NCBI GenBank assembly: GCA_023132135.1
Contig: JAGLYR010000037.1
Coordinates: 1-13,564 of the forward strand
Direction: 5' to 3'
From: Candidatus Eiseniibacteriota bacterium
GTDB lineage: Bacteria; Arandabacterota; Arandabacteria; JAGLYR01
Length of the DNA: 13,564 nt
Of this stretch, positions 7,355-13,564 are shown in pieces. Position numbers and translations under genes: made by a program. The notes under the pieces are model-generated. The model made no database searches. It was given only the letters and a program-made list of their open reading frames with translations, and was not told the DNA's origin. Position 1 is the first letter of the stretch. Every line of letters starts with the position of its first letter.

Positions 7355-8140
7355 ATGACGAGCATACCGATTCTGGTCTACCACGATATTGACCCCGGTT
7401 TTCGACTGGGTTCGCTGAATCCTACTCTGCGCCAGTTCGAGGCGCAGATGCGGTATCTCAAGGAAGAGGGATTCCAGACGGTTGACCTTGATAGCGTGGT
7501 TCAGAATAATTGTGGAAAGCGTTGTGTATGTGTGACATTCGACGATGCCTACGAGGGTGTGGTTCGGTATGCGCTGCCGGTCCTGACGCGATACGGGTTC
7601 AGGGCTACGGTGTTTGTGGTAACCGGATATGTGGGGGTGAAGTGCGAGTGGGATCTCAACCTCCGGTGGTTGGGTGCGATCCACATGGACTGGGAAGGGG
7701 TGCGTGAACTGGACGGGGCCGGGATGACAATCGGGTCGCATACGGTCCGGCATCCAAATTTGACGACCGTGGGGCGGGCGAGAGCGGATCGTGAGCTGCG
7801 GGAATCGAAACAGGATCTGGAGGATGCCTTGGGCAGGTCTGTGGATCGTCTGTCCTATCCCTTCGGGCAGTACAACGATGAAGTGAAGCAGGCGGCGGAT
7901 GTCGCCGGATACCGACTGGCTTGCACGATCCGGCCCCGGCGAGGGAGCCGCCCCGACGACCCTCTCGCCCTCAAGCGGATTTGCATCCGCTCGATCGACA
8001 GCCTCTGGGATTTCCGAACCAAAGTGCAGAACGGGGGGCCTTCCCGGTACCAGGATTGGAAAGAGGGCTTCCTCGCCGCCTGCAACCGGAGTTCTCTGTT
8101 CGCCCGCAGGGTATATGACCGGCGGGAGAGTGCGGTGTGA
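7355..8140 (+). CDS. NodB-type polysaccharide deacetylase (CE4 family)
   Basis: Carbohydrate esterase family 4 enzymes remove N- or O-acyl groups from sugars using a metal ion. Motif 1 is VTFDDAYE with D63 (catalytic base) and D64 (metal ligand). Motif 2 is SHTVRHP with H129 and H133. YPFGQYN gives a motif-3-like element, and the N-terminal ILVYHDI is typical of the family. At 261 residues it is almost only the catalytic domain, with no clear signal peptide or membrane helix. It is therefore predicted to be cytoplasmic, or exported by an unrecognised route. ATG 7328 overlaps the stop of the M16 gene and is an alternative start adding nine residues; neither start has a strong Shine-Dalgarno. 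The 3' end overlaps the UbiA-family gene by four bases. The substrate cannot be told from sequence. Confidence 0.88.
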   Translation: MTSIPILVYHDIDPGFRLGSLNPTLRQFEAQMRYLKEEGFQTVDLDSVVQNNCGKRCVCVTFDDAYEGVVRYALPVLTRYGFRATVFVVTGYVGVKCEWDLNLRWLGAIHMDWEGVRELDGAGMTIGSHTVRHPNLTTVGRARADRELRESKQDLEDALGRSVDRLSYPFGQYNDEVKQAADVAGYRLACTIRPRRGSRPDDPLALKRICIRSIDSLWDFRTKVQNGGPSRYQDWKEGFLAACNRSSLFARRVYDRRESAV

Positions 8141-9108
8141 GGAACCTGGTTCTGGCATCGCTCGACTACGTCTTTCTCCTCAGGCCCGTGATCCTGATTC
8201 CGGGATGGGTCTTCATGCTGTTGGGGTACTACTCGGGCCGGTTCTGGACGGGAGATCCGGCGCCGCGCTGGTACCCAGGGGGAACGCTTCTCCTCAGTCT
8301 CGTGATCGGCACCGCTGTCATGGGGGCCATGTATGTGCTCAACCAGATCTGCGATCGGGAGACGGACCGGCTGAACAGGAAGCTGTATCTGATCTCCGAG
8401 GGACGGGTGCCGGTGGGGGCGGCGGTGGCGGAGCTGATTGTGCTGAATGCCGCAGCTCTGTTTCTGGCGTGGAGGTTCTTCGCACCTGCCTATGGCGTGC
8501 TGGTCACCGCATCGATAGTGGGTGGGGTGGCCTACTCGGTGCGTCCCGTCCGGCTCAAGGGCCGAGCAGGTTGGGACATCGCAGCCAACGCCGCGGGATT
8601 CGGTGGAGTGGCCTATGTCCTGGGATGGATCACGGGGTCGCCGTGCCATCCGGTTGCTCTCCTGGGTGTGCTTCCCTACATGATGGCCGTTGGGGCGATT
8701 CACACCAATGCTACGGTACTGGACATTGAGGGAGACAAAGCAGGCGGCGACGCAACCATAGCAGTCCGCCTTGGGATCCGGCGCACGCTGTGGCTGGGGA
8801 TTGCGTTGACCGCCGGGGCCCTGATCTCGGCTCTGGCACTGAGCGAGATGCTGACCGCCGTCTGGGCGGCGGGGTCCCTGATCGCGTTCGGATGGGCTCT
8901 CTGGAAGGGGGATCCGGGCAAGGTGGCCACGGCTAACCAGCTCTCGGGGCGGGTCTTCGTAGTTCTCCAGGGGTTGAGATTCCCCCACTTCCTGGTGTGG
9001 TTGGTGATTGTCTACCTGGGGACCAAGTGGTACTATAATGCGCGTTTTGGAATCGACTACCCGTCGATGAAAGACAGCCGCGATGAAATTCAGGCAGCCC
9101 GGGCATGA
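8137..9108 (+). CDS. UbiA-family polyprenyltransferase (integral membrane)
   Basis: UbiA enzymes transfer a polyprenyl group from its diphosphate to an acceptor within the inner membrane. Both Mg-diphosphate motifs are present: N69..D73..D77 in LNQICDRETDR, and D196-I-E-G-D200 followed by KAGGDATIAVRLG. About nine hydrophobic segments are visible across 323 residues. YSVRPVRLKGRAGWDIAANA is a family block between the third and fifth of these. The start is GTG 8137 with GGCGGGAG at 8121-8128 (8-base spacer). It overlaps the deacetylase stop (GTGA), so the two are translationally coupled. The acceptor is unknown. MenA/UbiA quinone enzymes, archaeal-type lipid synthases, lycopene elongases and decaprenyl-phosphoribose synthases all share this fold, and I cannot choose between them. 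Confidence 0.88.
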   Translation: MRNLVLASLDYVFLLRPVILIPGWVFMLLGYYSGRFWTGDPAPRWYPGGTLLLSLVIGTAVMGAMYVLNQICDRETDRLNRKLYLISEGRVPVGAAVAELIVLNAAALFLAWRFFAPAYGVLVTASIVGGVAYSVRPVRLKGRAGWDIAANAAGFGGVAYVLGWITGSPCHPVALLGVLPYMMAVGAIHTNATVLDIEGDKAGGDATIAVRLGIRRTLWLGIALTAGALISALALSEMLTAVWAAGSLIAFGWALWKGDPGKVATANQLSGRVFVVLQGLRFPHFLVWLVIVYLGTKWYYNARFGIDYPSMKDSRDEIQAARA

Positions 9109-9153
9109 GAGCGGGGGAAAAGACTGAATGTGTGATTGCATGAGGAGGAAGGA

Positions 9154-10446
9154 ATGCAGCAGGTGTACCTGAGCCGGATTGCCGGGCATGTGGGGAAGAG
9201 CGTGACCATCAAAGGTTGGCTCCAGAACCGCCGTGCGGGGGGCAAGGTTCAGTTTCTGTTGGTGAGGGACGGCACGGGGGAAATCCAGGTGGTCGTGTCT
9301 GCGGCCGATGTTGGGCAGGACGTGGTCGAGATGGTGGACCATCTTGGGCAAGAATCCTCCATCGTTGTCACTGGAGAGGTGAAAGAGGACAAGCGTGCGC
9401 CCGGTGGGTACGAGATGACGGCTGCCTCCATCGAGGTTGTTCAGAACGCCGAGGGCTATCCCATCACGCCAAAGGAGCACAAGAGCCCGTTCCTCCTTGA
9501 CCACCGCCACCTCTGGCTCCGGTCTTCCAGGCAGCGGGCTATTCTCAAGATCCGGGCGGAAGTCATCCGGGCGCTCCGGGATTTCTTTGACTCGCGGGAT
9601 TTCACCCTGCTGGACGCTCCTATTCTGAGCGGGGCGGCCTGCGAGGGTACGACGACTCTGTTCGAGACAGATTACTTCGGAAACAAAGCATATCTGACAC
9701 AGAGCGGGCAGTTGTACCAGGAAGCGGGCATCGGTGCCTTTGGCAAGGTGTATTGCTTCGGGCCGACGTTCCGGGCGGAGAAATCCAAGACGCGCCGGCA
9801 CCTGATGGAGTTCTGGATGCTGGAGCCGGAAGTGGCCTATGCGGATCTGGATGATATCATGGTACTGGCGGAGGACATGGTGGCCTCGGTCGTGGCCCGG
9901 GTTCTGGAGACGAGGCAAAAGGAGCTGGCGGTTCTCGAGCGCGACACGGCCATGCTCGAGAAGGTGACAACTCCCTTCCCGCGGATTACCTACAGCGAAG
10001 CGGTCGAGCACCTCAGGACGGGGGGTCTCGACATCGAATGGGGGAAGGACTTCGGTGGCGACGAAGAGACCATCCTCGCGAAGCGGTTCGACAAACCGGT
10101 GATGGTCACTCGCTACCCTTCGGCGTTGAAGGCTTTCTACATGAGCCGTGACCCGGAGGATGAGAAGCTGGCTCTCTGCGTCGACATGCTGGCGCCGGAA
10201 GGCTACGGGGAGATCGTTGGCGGGAGCCAGCGTGAGACCAGCCTCGAGGAACTGGAGCAGAGGATCGCTGAGCACGGTCTTCCCAAGGATGCATTCCAGT
10301 GGTATCTTGATCTGCGGAGATATGGCTCCGTGCCACATTCCGGGTATGGGATTGGGTTGGAAAGAACGGTGTCGTGGATCTGCGGGATCCGGCACCTGAG
10401 GGAAGCCATTCCGTTTCCCAGATTGATGAATCGGTTGTATCCATAA
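9154..10446 (+). CDS. asnS: Asparaginyl-tRNA synthetase
   Basis: This class IIb enzyme charges tRNA-Asn with asparagine using ATP. An N-terminal OB-fold anticodon-binding domain (about residues 15-105, with [20 protein letters not shown]) precedes the catalytic domain. Motif 2 is [16 protein letters not shown] from F206, and motif 3 is [15 protein letters not shown] from G397. The LTQSGQLY pocket sequence has SGQ, as in AsnRS, rather than the SPQ of AspRS, which supports asparagine specificity. The 430-residue length is normal. The start ATG 9154 has AGGAGG at 9143-9148, a strong site. It lies 45 bases after the UbiA-family gene. A TATAAT inside the end of that gene (9034-9039) could mark an internal promoter, but no good -35 box accompanies it. 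Confidence 0.95.
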   Translation: MQQVYLSRIAGHVGKSVTIKGWLQNRRAGGKVQFLLVRDGTGEIQVVVSAADVGQDVVEMVDHLGQESSIVVTGEVKEDKRAPGGYEMTAASIEVVQNAEGYPITPKEHKSPFLLDHRHLWLRSSRQRAILKIRAEVIRALRDFFDSRDFTLLDAPILSGAACEGTTTLFETDYFGNKAYLTQSGQLYQEAGIGAFGKVYCFGPTFRAEKSKTRRHLMEFWMLEPEVAYADLDDIMVLAEDMVASVVARVLETRQKELAVLERDTAMLEKVTTPFPRITYSEAVEHLRTGGLDIEWGKDFGGDEETILAKRFDKPVMVTRYPSALKAFYMSRDPEDEKLALCVDMLAPEGYGEIVGGSQRETSLEELEQRIAEHGLPKDAFQWYLDLRRYGSVPHSGYGIGLERTVSWICGIRHLREAIPFPRLMNRLYP

Positions 10447-10459
10447 ACAGGGAGATAAC

Positions 10460-10996
10460 TTGCACTTCTACTGGATCGTGACGGCCATCGCCGGATTTGC
10501 AGGGACGGTACTGGGGTTCTTCATGCTGGGGTGGAAGGAGCTGAAGGGATTGGCTGCGGGAGGACCGTATGTGGTCCTTGGAGCTATCAGCCTGCCTTTT
10601 GCTCATCATCTGGGCCCGGTGTCCGGGAGGTGGTCGGCGTTTGTGTATGTTCTGGCCGTCTTCTCCATGCTGTTCGGGCTGATTGTATTGGCGGATGAGC
10701 GCCGGGCCAGGGGCTGGTTCGTCTGCCGGTACTGGATCCTTGCCGCGTTCTGGTTAGTCCTGTCGGTTGGGGTTCCGGACGTGACGTCATCGATGCGCAT
10801 GTTTCCCGTGCTGATGGGGCTGGGCTATGTGGGCATCGCGATCGGAACCGGACGCGCCCCGCGCCTGACGGGCGGGCACGTGGGTTTCGACATAGCACTC
10901 AATGCCATCATTCTCCTCTTCCTGGGAATCCTCATGGTCTACGTTCCCGATTTCTTCACCAACCAGGGTGTGTCCATCTGGAAACCGACACCGTAG
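10460..10996 (+). CDS. Unrecognised integral membrane protein, about six helices
   Basis: I do not recognise this 178-residue protein. It is almost entirely hydrophobic, with likely membrane helices near residues 3-22, 33-50, 58-77, 86-104, 112-128 and 138-160. Short charged loops include ADERRARGW (about 77-85) and SSMRM (about 107-111). A histidine pair (PFAHHLG) lies at the end of helix 2. The C-terminus, GVSIWKPTP, is polar. The start is TTG 10460 with GGGAG at 10450-10454, five bases upstream; the next ATG in frame would remove the first helix. It begins 13 bases after asnS and ends 57 bases before comEC, so it is probably co-transcribed with both. Codon use resembles its neighbours. No metal-binding or catalytic motif is evident. 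Confidence 0.75.
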   Translation: MHFYWIVTAIAGFAGTVLGFFMLGWKELKGLAAGGPYVVLGAISLPFAHHLGPVSGRWSAFVYVLAVFSMLFGLIVLADERRARGWFVCRYWILAAFWLVLSVGVPDVTSSMRMFPVLMGLGYVGIAIGTGRAPRLTGGHVGFDIALNAIILLFLGILMVYVPDFFTNQGVSIWKPTP

Positions 10997-11053
10997 AAAC
11001 AAAACCGGCCTTAACGCTCGCGCCTGGCCCGGGACTTGCCACAATCCGCCTGT

Positions 11054-13564
11054 ATGACACTCAAGGTAGACCATCGGGGCGGGCCGGGGATGCCAGCGTG
11101 TCCGCTGTCGCTGCGGCGTGCTCCGCTGCTGAAGGTGGTCCCCGTCTTCGCTCTGGGGATTCTTGTCCAGAATTGGTTTGGGGTGCCGCTGGGGTGGATC
11201 GCGATCACTCTGGCCGGGATCCTGACAGCGACCTTGGGGCTGGTGGCACTGGGTCGCCGGGGATGCGGCCGGTGGCGAGGAATCGTCACTCTCGTAGCCG
11301 TGTTCATTGCTCTGGCACTGGGGGGAGCTCTGCGGCTGGAGCTCCAGGACCGGGGATTGGACGAATCCGTCAATCTCGCGGATTCTGGTACAGAGCGACG
11401 AGTAGCGGGCCGGATTGTCGATGCACCCAAGGTCCGGGGCGAGGGACTTCGGTTCGATCTTGGCGATCTGGAGTGGGAGACCCCTGCGGGCCCGAAATCG
11501 ATTGCCGGAGGGGTAAGGGTATGGGTGCGGGAGCCGGGAATCGAGCTGGCCGAGGGGGATTGGGTTGAGATCACCGGCAAAATCCGCCGACCCAGCGGAC
11601 GGCGGAATCCTGCGGGCTTTGACTACGAATCCTACTTGGGGCACCGCGGGATCTGGGGACTTGTCTCCGTCTATGATCCGTCAAAGATCACACGCCTGGG
11701 GGGTGGGTTCCGGGGCTGGCTTCCGCGGTCGGTCTTCAAACCTATCAAGGAGAAATGCGACGCGTGTCTCGATCGGCATCTCCAGGGACGCTCTCTGGCT
11801 CTGGTGTCGGGGTTGCTGCTGGGAGAACGGGACAAGCTCACGCAACGTGTTCAGCGCACGCTTCGAAGCGCCGGTGTGCTCCACATCCTGACAGTCTCCG
11901 GCCTGCACGTCGGCCTTGTTGTGGGGATGGTTCTTCTTCTGGGGAAGGCGCTGCGGGTTCCCCTGACGCTGCGGGTGGTCCTCGCCCTGGGGGTCTGTTT
12001 TCTCTACGCGGGGGTCGTGGGCAACCGCGCCCCGGTGATCCGGGCATCCATCATGGCTACGGCCGCGCTCGGCGGGTATCTCCTCCAACGCGATAGCCCG
12101 GCCATTAATACGCTCTGCCTGGCCGCGCTGGTTCTTCTGCTGGTTCATCCCGGTTCCCTTTGGGAGATGGGTTTCCAGCTCTCCTTTGGTGCGGTCTTCG
12201 GGATCGTTGCCTTTTTCCCGGTTCTCCGGAACATGGACCTCGTTCGGTCCATCGGAAAGCGGCGCGGGGTATCGTGGATTGTCGACGGGCTCCTGGTCTC
12301 GCTGTCTGCTCAGCTGGGGGTGGGGCCTCTCATCGCCTATCACTTCAGCCAGTGGACTCCCGTGTCTCCCTTGGCGAATCTGCTGGTCCTGCCGCAGGTG
12401 GGGATCGGGCTGCCTCTGGCGGGCATGTCAATCGTCGTCGCAGGCGTCTCGGATACGGCCGCGCACATTCCCTTCGCAGCGCTCTGGGCCATTCTCAAGG
12501 TTCTGTGGAGCACGGTGGTGATGCTGTCGGAATTGCCGGGGGCCGCCGTCGTGGTGAAGCGGCCCGGCGTCTGGATTGTCGCAGCGACCTACGCCGCTCT
12601 CGTCTTGGGTTTCGTGTCCCTGTCTCTGGGACGGTGGAAGGGGACGGGGATCGCAGCTCTGTGTCTTCTGGTTCTGTTGCTCCTCTACGCGGATCCGGTC
12701 CGACCCGAACGCCTGGAGGTGACGGTGTTGGATGTGGGGCTGGGAAGCGCGGCCGTTGTCCGGCTTCCCTCGGGAAAGACCGTGCTGGTGGACGGCGGGG
12801 ACCGGTCGGAGTACCGGGACTACGGTGCGCAGGTTGTGGTTCCGTACCTGCGGTCCCGAGGCGTGGACGACATCGATCTTGTCATCCTGAGCCATCCCCA
12901 CCGAGATCACTTCGGGGGACTCATCGCCGTCGTCGAGGAGCTCTCGGTGCGGCGTCTGGCGGATCCGGGCCTCGTGGCTGCCACGGAGGAGTACCGGGAT
13001 TTCCTGGTGGCGGTCCGGGACCGGGATATCGATTTCCGGATCGTCCGCGGCAGAGAGAAAATCCTCTTCGATGAAAGTGCGGTGATCGAACTCATTCCGA
13101 TTGATCGTGAGAGCCGATGCCGGTCCCTGGGCCGGGAAAGCGTTCGCCTAAACAACGGGAGTCTCGTTGTCCGTATCCGGTACGGGGCATCGACCCTTCT
13201 GCTGACCGGAGACATCGAGGCCTGCCGGGAGCTGGATTTGCTCCGAAGCGGGGAGGATCTCGCCAACGATGTGATTGTGGTGCCTCATCATGGATCTGCC
13301 AGCTCCAGCTTGCCCGAGTTCATCGAAGCCGTTGGCCCCGGGATCGCCATTGTATCGGCGGGGAAGAAGGGACGGCTGCGGTTGCCGTCGAGGGATGTCA
13401 TCCGCAGATACCAGGACGCCGGCGCGCGCGTTTTCCGGACGGATCAGTCCGGTGCGGTGATTGTGACGAGTGATGGGGAGCGGATGTGGATACGCTGCGA
13501 GATCGAAGAGGATCGAAAGACGTGGGGAGAAAAGGTGAGGGACTGGGTAGTGGAGCAGATCGGC
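11054..13564 (+). CDS. comEC: ComEC/Rec2-family DNA-uptake channel (3' end beyond window)
   Basis: ComEC forms the inner-membrane channel that imports single-stranded DNA during natural transformation. One frame stays open for 837 codons to the window edge with no stop, so only the last few residues are probably missing. Order: N-terminal helices, an OB-like DUF4131 region (about 114-216), the Competence membrane domain with LVSGLLLGERDKL and HILTVSGLHVGL from H277, then about eight further hydrophobic segments. A C-terminal metallo-beta-lactamase-like domain follows, with VTVLDVGLGSAA, HPHRDH at H614-H619, LLTGDIE and VVPHHGSAS. Those metal-binding residues suggest an active nuclease domain. 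The start is uncertain: ATG 11054 lacks a clear Shine-Dalgarno, and ATG 11090 with an upstream G-rich stretch is an alternative. Operation in transformation needs partner genes not present here. Confidence 0.93.
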   Translation, partial: MTLKVDHRGGPGMPACPLSLRRAPLLKVVPVFALGILVQNWFGVPLGWIAITLAGILTATLGLVALGRRGCGRWRGIVTLVAVFIALALGGALRLELQDRGLDESVNLADSGTERRVAGRIVDAPKVRGEGLRFDLGDLEWETPAGPKSIAGGVRVWVREPGIELAEGDWVEITGKIRRPSGRRNPAGFDYESYLGHRGIWGLVSVYDPSKITRLGGGFRGWLPRSVFKPIKEKCDACLDRHLQGRSLALVSGLLLGERDKLTQRVQRTLRSAGVLHILTVSGLHVGLVVGMVLLLGKALRVPLTLRVVLALGVCFLYAGVVGNRAPVIRASIMATAALGGYLLQRDSPAINTLCLAALVLLLVHPGSLWEMGFQLSFGAVFGIVAFFPVLRNMDLVRSIGKRRGVSWIVDGLLVSLSAQLGVGPLIAYHFSQWTPVSPLANLLVLPQVGIGLPLAGMSIVVAGVSDTAAHIPFAALWAILKVLWSTVVMLSELPGAAVVVKRPGVWIVAATYAALVLGFVSLSLGRWKGTGIAALCLLVLLLLYADPVRPERLEVTVLDVGLGSAAVVRLPSGKTVLVDGGDRSEYRDYGAQVVVPYLRSRGVDDIDLVILSHPHRDHFGGLIAVVEELSVRRLADPGLVAATEEYRDFLVAVRDRDIDFRIVRGREKILFDESAVIELIPIDRESRCRSLGRESVRLNNGSLVVRIRYGASTLLLTGDIEACRELDLLRSGEDLANDVIVVPHHGSASSSLPEFIEAVGPGIAIVSAGKKGRLRLPSRDVIRRYQDAGARVFRTDQSGAVIVTSDGERMWIRCEIEEDRKTWGEKVRDWVVEQIG

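Noticed and set aside
7855-10395. 846-codon open frame on the minus strand across the deacetylase, UbiA and asnS genes
   Set aside because: It is antisense to three genes with clear family motifs, is rich in His, Arg, Pro and Gln as expected of a GC-rich shadow frame, and shows no domain or ribosome site.
12160-13074. 304-codon Gly/Arg-rich open frame on the + strand inside comEC
   Set aside because: It is out of frame with the intact ComEC reading frame, which carries all expected motifs through the same interval. The Gly/Arg richness is a by-product of G+C content.
1-13564. A new defence, toxin-antitoxin or mobile-element system
   Set aside because: All coding sequence is accounted for by housekeeping, envelope and DNA-uptake families plus one unknown membrane protein. 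There is no transposase, integrase, recognisable toxin-antitoxin pair or spaced direct-repeat array.

Overview
The window is a dense, one-directional run of bacterial genes. All twelve recognisable coding regions are on the + strand, and gaps between them range from overlaps to 90 bases. G+C is high (about 60% by eye). Five of the twelve genes appear to use GTG or TTG starts, each except the overlapping nrnA start with a good Shine-Dalgarno sequence. No tRNA, rRNA, CRISPR array, transposase or phage gene is visible. Full-length PNPase, bacterial-type RibF, an M16 peptidase and ComEC/Rec2 mark it as bacterial. The phylum cannot be fixed from sequence alone. The pnp, M16 peptidase and NodB-deacetylase neighbourhood recalls Firmicutes (B. 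subtilis pnpA-ylxY-mlpA), but the codon use and the downstream UbiA-family gene suggest an environmental, perhaps uncultured, lineage. That last point is a guess.

Layout. Bases 1-215 hold no convincing gene, although infB would be expected here. They contain two motifs that look like dispersed intergenic repeats, one of them a perfect 9-bp hairpin. From 216 to about 5963 lies the conserved ribosome-maturation and RNA-metabolism cluster: rbfA, an nrnA-like DHH phosphoesterase, truB, ribF, rpsO and pnp. The first three genes overlap each other, which suggests translational coupling. Small hairpins sit just upstream of rpsO and of pnp, and a larger 9-bp inverted repeat separates pnp from the next gene.

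From 6054 to 9108 there is an M16 zinc peptidase, a NodB-type polysaccharide deacetylase without a visible signal peptide, and a UbiA-family prenyltransferase coupled to the deacetylase by a 4-base overlap. From 9154 to the end there is asparaginyl-tRNA synthetase (asnS), an unrecognised membrane protein of 178 residues with about six helices, and a nearly complete ComEC/Rec2 DNA-uptake channel that runs off the right edge without a stop.

How the genes work together. The left half serves translation and RNA turnover: 30S maturation (RbfA, S15), tRNA psi55 (TruB), RNA decay by PNPase with nanoRNA removal by NrnA, and FAD/FMN supply (RibF). The right half adds envelope or lipid functions and DNA uptake. 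I find no clear evidence of a wholly new defence or mobile system. The most interesting leads are the cytoplasmic deacetylase-prenyltransferase pair, the hairpins around rpsO and pnp, and the unknown membrane protein before comEC.
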